A DNA stretch of 64,000 bases, from assembly GCA_000149265.1 (NCBI GenBank), contig CH003337.1, forward strand, positions 133,779-197,778, given 5' to 3'. The DNA is from Ciona savignyi. Lineage: Eukaryota > Chordata > Ascidiacea > Phlebobranchia > Cionidae. Below, piece by piece: positions 62,601-64,000 of the stretch. Within the stretch, counting starts at the first letter, position 1. The number at the start of each line of letters is the position of its first letter. The position numbers were made by a program, and so were the translations under genes. The notes below the pieces were generated by a model that was given only the letters and a program-made list of their open reading frames with translations, was not told the origin of the DNA and did not search any database.

Positions 62601-64000
62601 GTTTAAAATTATAGCAAGATGTATAGGAAAAAAAACGTTTAAATACTTTATTGTCTCAACTTTTATAGTATAATATAGTTGTGTCAGTTAAGTAAAGTCT
62701 AACATACCACCCATGACAATATATGAATCAACCATCCACACAATAACTCCCATCTACTAGACAGTGAGCATGAGGTATTTGACAATGCCCATGGATAAAG
62801 TCTGGCTTCCCATGCACAAAATATAATCAATTTATAATCTGAAATAACTCCAGCAACTCTACTGTGAACATGATATATTTTACAATGCATATATATAAAG
62901 ACTGGCTTCTCATGCACAAAATATAAATAAATCAATCCATAGTCTTAAATTACTCCTAACCTGACTTTGTGCATAAGATAACAATACCCTTAGGTTATTC
63001 CCCACCCACCTATGATACCCCATGTACCACAGGTGCTGTCAGTGGTAGCCCAGCAGATAGCGACGATACAGAACGCCCAAGCAGCCCGTATGGACAGGTT
63101 CATGTTTGAAGGAGTGGAGATAGCATTGAAAGCCTCATGTGCTGTCTTCATCACTATGAACCCGGGTTATGCTGGGAGGACTGAACTGCCTGATAACTTG
63201 AAGGTATTAAATATGTTTGTGAGGTTTTAACCCCCCTCTTTCTTTTACATTTAAAATATTTATATGAATGGGGCAATGACAATATTTGTATATAAAGTGG
63301 GAGATGGTCCAGCAGTTTAAAATGGTAAATAAAGACTTAAGTAACTTATAAGTATAAAGATAAAAAAGAGTAATTCAGATTTAAGGCCCATTTTAAATTA
63401 GTTCAATTCGTCCAAGTCAAATTCGGCAATTTAAAGTATATATAAATATTGCACCACTATTGACATTATCAATGTCTGTTAAAGTATTGTACAAATGTAA
63501 AATTTAAACATTTAAGGGTGACAATTTAAATGCTTTAGGTAAATAATAACACACTTAATTGTTCTAACCATGTAAAACTGTGTTTATGAAGCTATTTATT
63601 ACAAATATTCTATGGAAAATAAATATCACAAGTCACTGTATGGTCCATTATAAGTGTTAACATTCACTATCCATCCAGGCTTTATTCCGTCCCGTTGCCA
63701 TGATGGTACCAGATTATGCAATGATCGCAGAAATATCGCTCTACAGTTTTGGGTTTAACAATGCAAAGGTACGTTATATGTTATTTACATGTGCTATTTA
63801 TTACATCCATCCGATTTATGGCATACTGTCACACCATCTGAAAGGTAATTCAATGAAACCAAATACTTAACAGCTGTTCCTGAACTTTATTGTGTCATGA
63901 TTACATATGTGTTGTCCCAAATATCTGTATCTGGAAACATTATAGGTATTTTCAATACATAGTCCTAGGGTTTGAAATTTCCAATTTACTCAATAAAACT
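26707..64000 (+). CDS. DNAH1: Axonemal dynein heavy chain, DNAH1 ortholog (5' 33 exons; continues past edge)
   Basis: DNAH1 is an inner-arm dynein heavy chain of motile cilia and flagella. Thirty-three exons encode about 1694 residues. Along their whole length they match DNAH1 rather than other axonemal dyneins, including N-terminal stretches absent from most dyneins ([38 protein letters not shown]). The window ends in the intron after exon 33 (63768), within AAA1; a full family member is about 4200-4300 residues. The start ATG at 26707 is the first in exon 1 and gives a Pro/Arg/Ser-rich leader. All junctions agree in phase except exon 23 to exon 24, where one base appears to be missing. Intron 17 is 13.2 kb and contains a complete antisense receptor gene. 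Exon coordinates are in the three block entries. Confidence 0.97.
27405..27475 (+). repeat. 21-bp repeat copying the exon 2 donor of DNAH1
   Basis: Three tandem 21-bp units of the form atttaggNGTGAGTGttNgaa. The first contains the real exon 2 end and donor (exon end 27413). The second and third carry further GGTGAGTG / AGTGAGTG donor-like copies. The frame through unit 1 meets TAG, so use of a downstream copy would truncate the protein. Confidence 0.85.
28531..28588. repeat. Right-end fragment of a hAT-like repeat
   Basis: The stretch tatcggttaaagtggctctt to ggttgccgacccctg repeats the right end of the element near 46295-46553 and ends in a CCCCTG hAT-type terminus. The left end is absent. 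Confidence 0.55.
32520..32702 (-). repeat. Diverged SINE, 5' part
   Basis: Minus-strand copy with the tRNA-like head at the right end (aaaggcgtcgcactaaacca to ctaaccgg) and the core cttactcaaggaaacaacca. It lies in DNAH1 intron 10. Confidence 0.65.
34195..34460 (-). repeat. tRNA-derived SINE copy
   Basis: A well preserved minus-strand copy in DNAH1 intron 12. Its 3' tail is the repeated ataggataggatagga at the left; the tRNA-like head lies near 34400-34455. Confidence 0.9.
35041..35100 (+). repeat. 22-bp triplicate repeat
   Basis: Three near-perfect tandem copies of ttaagtagaatatattgtat in DNAH1 intron 13. No function is evident. Confidence 0.9.
35555..35690 (+). repeat. GT-rich imperfect satellite
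   Basis: Repeats of tgtgtgcgcttgtgtgtgtcg type in intron 14 of DNAH1, starting about 50 bp after the exon 14 donor. They generate spurious Cys/Val frames on one strand and His/Thr frames on the other. Confidence 0.85.
36566..36850 (+). repeat. tRNA-derived SINE copy
   Basis: Plus-strand copy in DNAH1 intron 16 with head gcgtcgcttttcagccgaaa, core ttgtgtccttgggcac and tail atcctatccta. A small internal deletion removes part of the caaggcact core. Confidence 0.9.
38130..38395 (+). repeat. SINE copy truncated at its 3' end
   Basis: A well preserved head and core (gcctagcggttaaattgcgt, ccttgggcaaggcacttaac). It stops after taacccccttg without the usual gggataaacatg end and cctat tail. It lies about 70 bp before the DNAH1 exon 17 acceptor. 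Confidence 0.88.
38447..38465 (+). repeat. 19-base poly(C) tract at the exon 17 acceptor
   Basis: Nineteen consecutive C directly before the TAG acceptor of DNAH1 exon 17 (exon start 38469). It must serve as the polypyrimidine tract. Such a run is also prone to length errors in sequencing. Confidence 0.95.
38880..48737 (-). CDS. Cation-type Cys-loop receptor subunit, nicotinic-like non-alpha, nested in DNAH1
   Basis: A pentameric ligand-gated channel subunit of the plasma membrane. Twelve exons: 48737-48650, 47984-47812, 44853-44739, 44395-44207, 43882-43730, 43425-43373, 42907-42826, 42513-42352, 41429-41224, 40511-40122, 39914-39590, 39122-38880. They sum to 2179 nt, i.e. 725 residues plus stop and one surplus base in exon 4. 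Exon 1 has an ATG in AAAATG context and a hydrophobic signal peptide ([12 protein letters not shown]). Ligand-domain marks are [19 protein letters not shown] and a Cys-loop with exactly 13 residues between cysteines (exons 4-5, FPFD core). Exon 8 carries TM1-TM2 with [18 protein letters not shown] before TM2 indicates cation selectivity. Exon 9 has TM3 ([11 protein letters not shown]), exons 10-11 a long acidic/Ser-rich cytoplasmic loop, and exon 12 a Lys/Arg-rich helix and TM4. The C-loop has no vicinal cysteine pair, so it is not an alpha subunit. TM3 also resembles 5-HT3 receptors, so the exact ligand is uncertain. Confidence 0.92.
40866..41240 (-). repeat. 27-bp minisatellite containing 5' splice-site copies
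   Basis: About 14 tandem copies of a 27-bp unit; on the gene strand it reads aagtgtagaGGGTGAGTGgg then gtgggtc. The first copy is the real end of receptor exon 9 plus its donor (exon end 41224). Every further copy repeats that donor. Units alternate in an AAB, AAC, AAB pattern of 81 bp. It yields long frames on both strands (THPLHL and EGEWGGSSV type), which are not genes. Confidence 0.95.
41788..42348 (+). repeat. Cluster of four tRNA-Ser/Leu-like repeat units
   Basis: Units begin near 41788, 41988, 42115 and 42240. Each has a class II tRNA-type A box (tggcNgaatggttaNNgcga) and, 70-100 bp later, a B-box-like gggttcgaagct, often followed by ggcccggtaaaa. They lie in the receptor intron between exons 9 and 8. 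Further single copies are seen near 42940-43035, 43565-43670, 49785-49880 and, inverted, near 17800-17945 and 50375-50490. Confidence 0.7.
42664..42766 (-). repeat. SINE 3' fragment
   Basis: The repeated ggataggatatagga tail and about 80 bp of 3' body (gtccctgtaaatgggaatac, caatcgtcagattacttcgc) on the minus strand. The 5' part is absent. It lies in the receptor intron between exons 8 and 7. A shorter similar fragment lies at 39365-39430. Confidence 0.85.
43990..44206. repeat. Imperfect CACGTCACAC-type satellite at receptor exon 4 donor
   Basis: Short imperfect repeats of accacgtcacac type fill the intron up to the donor of receptor exon 4 (exon end 44207). They give His/Thr-rich spurious frames. 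CRE-like ACGTCA half sites occur throughout. Confidence 0.85.
46295..46553. mobile_element. Degenerate hAT-type MITE
   Basis: The left end (catggttaggcaaactgcgg) and the reverse of the right end (ggggtcggcaaccttttgg) are similar, and both carry the GCGGCTC-like subterminal word. Flanks CCGAGCAC and CCTAGCAT agree at 6 of 8 bases. It lies in the receptor intron between exons 3 and 2. Confidence 0.5.
48160..48410. repeat. Degenerate ~75-bp tandem repeat in receptor intron 1
   Basis: Three to four diverged copies of a unit with ggtatagtgtaaacccaa, agctaacc, aaatgg and gtagtatatgctatacc. It sits between receptor exons 1 and 2. No role is evident. Confidence 0.65.
48738..51868. other. Right part of DNAH1 intron 17, upstream of the receptor gene
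   Basis: It should contain the receptor promoter. Two tRNA-Ser/Leu-like repeats (near 49785-49880 and 50375-50490), a SINE-like remnant near 50690-50800 and the minisatellite at 51633-51865 are seen. The other frames here lack domains. Confidence 0.55.
51633..51865. repeat. CTACGTCACAA minisatellite before DNAH1 exon 18
   Basis: About a dozen tandem 17-19-bp units of cctacgtcacaactaaac type, each with a TACGTCA CRE-like half site. It ends directly at the cacccag acceptor of exon 18 (exon start 51869). Confidence 0.9.
51869..61885 (+). CDS. DNAH1: DNAH1 exons 18-30 (linker and stem)
   Basis: Exons: 51869-52010, 52769-52924, 53717-53915, 54427-54575, 55404-55553, 56165-56332, 56637-56800, 57250-57371, 58575-58680, 59507-59720, 60402-60586, 61243-61325, 61772-61885. 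They cover the DHC_N2/linker region. Highly conserved peptides include [15 protein letters not shown] (exon 21), [12 protein letters not shown] (exon 22), [10 protein letters not shown] (exon 23), [12 protein letters not shown] (exon 24), [13 protein letters not shown] (exons 25-26) and [20 protein letters not shown] (exon 30). Exon 24 opens one base out of frame with exon 23, which is discussed in the findings. Introns carry minisatellites, a hAT MITE and three fresh SINE copies. Confidence 0.95.
53089..53364 (-). CDS. Possible antisense small ORF in DNAH1 intron 19
   Basis: An ATG-initiated frame of 91 codons (start 53364) with a hydrophobic start, a repeated DDV/NDV middle part and a charged end ([13 protein letters not shown]). 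The middle derives from TGACGTCA-type repeats, whose translation gives DDV. No domain is recognised. It may be chance reading of the repeats. Confidence 0.2.
   Translation of the reverse strand: MTSTLLTVLYDAIIMKDDRQITFAIPAIFGGENSDVINDVSTNVIDDVYTDVTDDVVADIADARVKWASRIKDERSPSDWLGRNRENDEIG
53985..54270 (+). repeat. ~36-bp minisatellite in DNAH1 intron 20
   Basis: Tandem units of gtgcgctttgaaccactcgt followed by gcacttcgaacctattt, about seven copies with decay at both ends. It starts about 70 bp after the exon 20 donor. Confidence 0.9.
54804..54989. mobile_element. 186-bp hAT-type MITE in DNAH1 intron 21
   Basis: Ends CAGGCCTGGGtAA and CAGGGGTGGGCAA are inverted relative to each other. They are flanked by a perfect 8-bp duplication GGTCAGAA (54796-54803, 54990-54997). 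It contains the gggccggatctggtcc subterminal region seen in many animal hAT MITEs. Confidence 0.88.
55537..55620 (+). repeat. 46-bp tandem duplication of the exon 22 end and donor
   Basis: The segment acccaatacaatttgagg to gttgatatcttgg occurs twice, offset by 46 bp. The first copy holds the real end of DNAH1 exon 22 (55553) with donor GTGGGG; the second holds GTGAGG after an identical exon end (55599). Use of the second donor would add 46 nt and reach a stop (TGA). Confidence 0.92.
56405..56615 (+). repeat. ~36-bp minisatellite in DNAH1 intron 23
   Basis: About six units of ataaggtgtattactgtgct cgactgtgtgc type, ending about 20 bp before the exon 24 acceptor. It is next to the exon with the apparent frame error. 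Confidence 0.9.
58075..58375 (+). repeat. tRNA-derived SINE, near-consensus copy
   Basis: The best copy for defining the family: about 300 bp. The A box is in atggtctagcggttaag (58085-58101), the B-box-like caggtgcgaaactgg lies near 58128-58142, the core is gtccttgggcaaggcac, and the 3' end gggataaacatgaat is followed by (cctat)n. The head resembles a tRNA with a cctttcaatcgaaagg anticodon hairpin. It lies in DNAH1 intron 25. Confidence 0.93.
59080..59372 (+). repeat. tRNA-derived SINE, near-consensus copy
   Basis: Almost identical to the copy at 58075-58375, in DNAH1 intron 26 and the same orientation. It ends in atcctatcctata. Confidence 0.93.
60700..61003 (+). repeat. tRNA-derived SINE copy
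   Basis: Third same-orientation copy within 3 kb, in DNAH1 intron 28, with slightly more changes (gtcaaggcactttacggaca core; tail atcttatctta). Confidence 0.92.
62181..63768 (+). CDS. DNAH1: DNAH1 exons 31-33 (AAA1 motor module)
   Basis: Exons: 62181-62418, 63033-63203, 63679-63768. AAA1 is the main ATP-hydrolysing module of dynein. Walker A reads [10 protein letters not shown], Walker B lies in [10 protein letters not shown] (exon 31), and the sensor-I region is [18 protein letters not shown] (exon 32). All key residues are intact, which supports an active motor. Exon 33 ([13 protein letters not shown]) continues AAA1, and its donor is at 63769. Confidence 0.97.
63769..64000 (+). other. Start of DNAH1 intron 33
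   Basis: A+T-rich intron sequence from donor GTACGT to the window edge. No exon was recognised in it; the AAA1 to AAA6 coding continues outside the window. Confidence 0.8.

Noticed and set aside
26707..64000. Assignment of the dynein to DNAH3, DNAH7 or DNAH12
   Set aside because: The N-terminal peptides and the exon 11-30 peptides match DNAH1, which has a distinctive N-terminus; the other single-headed dyneins differ there.

Overview
The window is a metazoan nuclear segment, A+T-rich, with many short exons and GT-AG introns. Gene content and repeats point to an invertebrate chordate, most likely a tunicate such as Ciona (inference; no database was searched). No prokaryotic features, operons or CRISPR arrays were seen. 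All gene models were built by hand from conserved peptides, splice sites and exact phase agreement between exons.

Layout. (1) 1-80, minus: the first 26 codons of an unidentified gene, with an NRF1-type motif about 310 bp upstream. (2) 1827-12608, minus: a FAN1 ortholog in 13 recognised exons (SAP, TPR-like and VRR_NUC parts). Its N-terminus is probably lost in or beyond the 451-base assembly gap. (3) 12.9-14.05 kb: a nest of mobile elements around the gap, including a tRNA-Asp-like 3' end. (4) 14977-22606, minus: a MuRF-type TRIM gene (TRIM54/55/63 family) in 10 exons, 615 residues. (5) 22.6-26.7 kb: intergenic, with MITEs, a SINE and a CCAAT/CRE cluster. (6) 26707 to the right edge, plus: the 5' 33 exons of an axonemal dynein heavy chain orthologous to DNAH1, from the N-terminus into AAA1. 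(7) 38880-48737, minus: a complete 12-exon cation-type Cys-loop receptor subunit (nicotinic-like, non-alpha), lying wholly inside the 13.2 kb intron 17 of DNAH1.

The four main genes have unrelated jobs: DNA crosslink repair, muscle ubiquitin ligase, ciliary motor and ion channel. Nothing suggests a shared pathway. The notable architecture is the nested antisense receptor, and a recurrent pattern of tandem repeats that abut or copy splice donor sites (DNAH1 exons 2 and 22, receptor exon 9). Two exons, DNAH1 exon 24 and receptor exon 4, each carry an apparent 1-nt frame error. Introns and spacers hold two tRNA-derived SINE families, hAT-type MITEs with 8-bp target duplications, a TTAA-flanked piggyBac-type element and several minisatellites.
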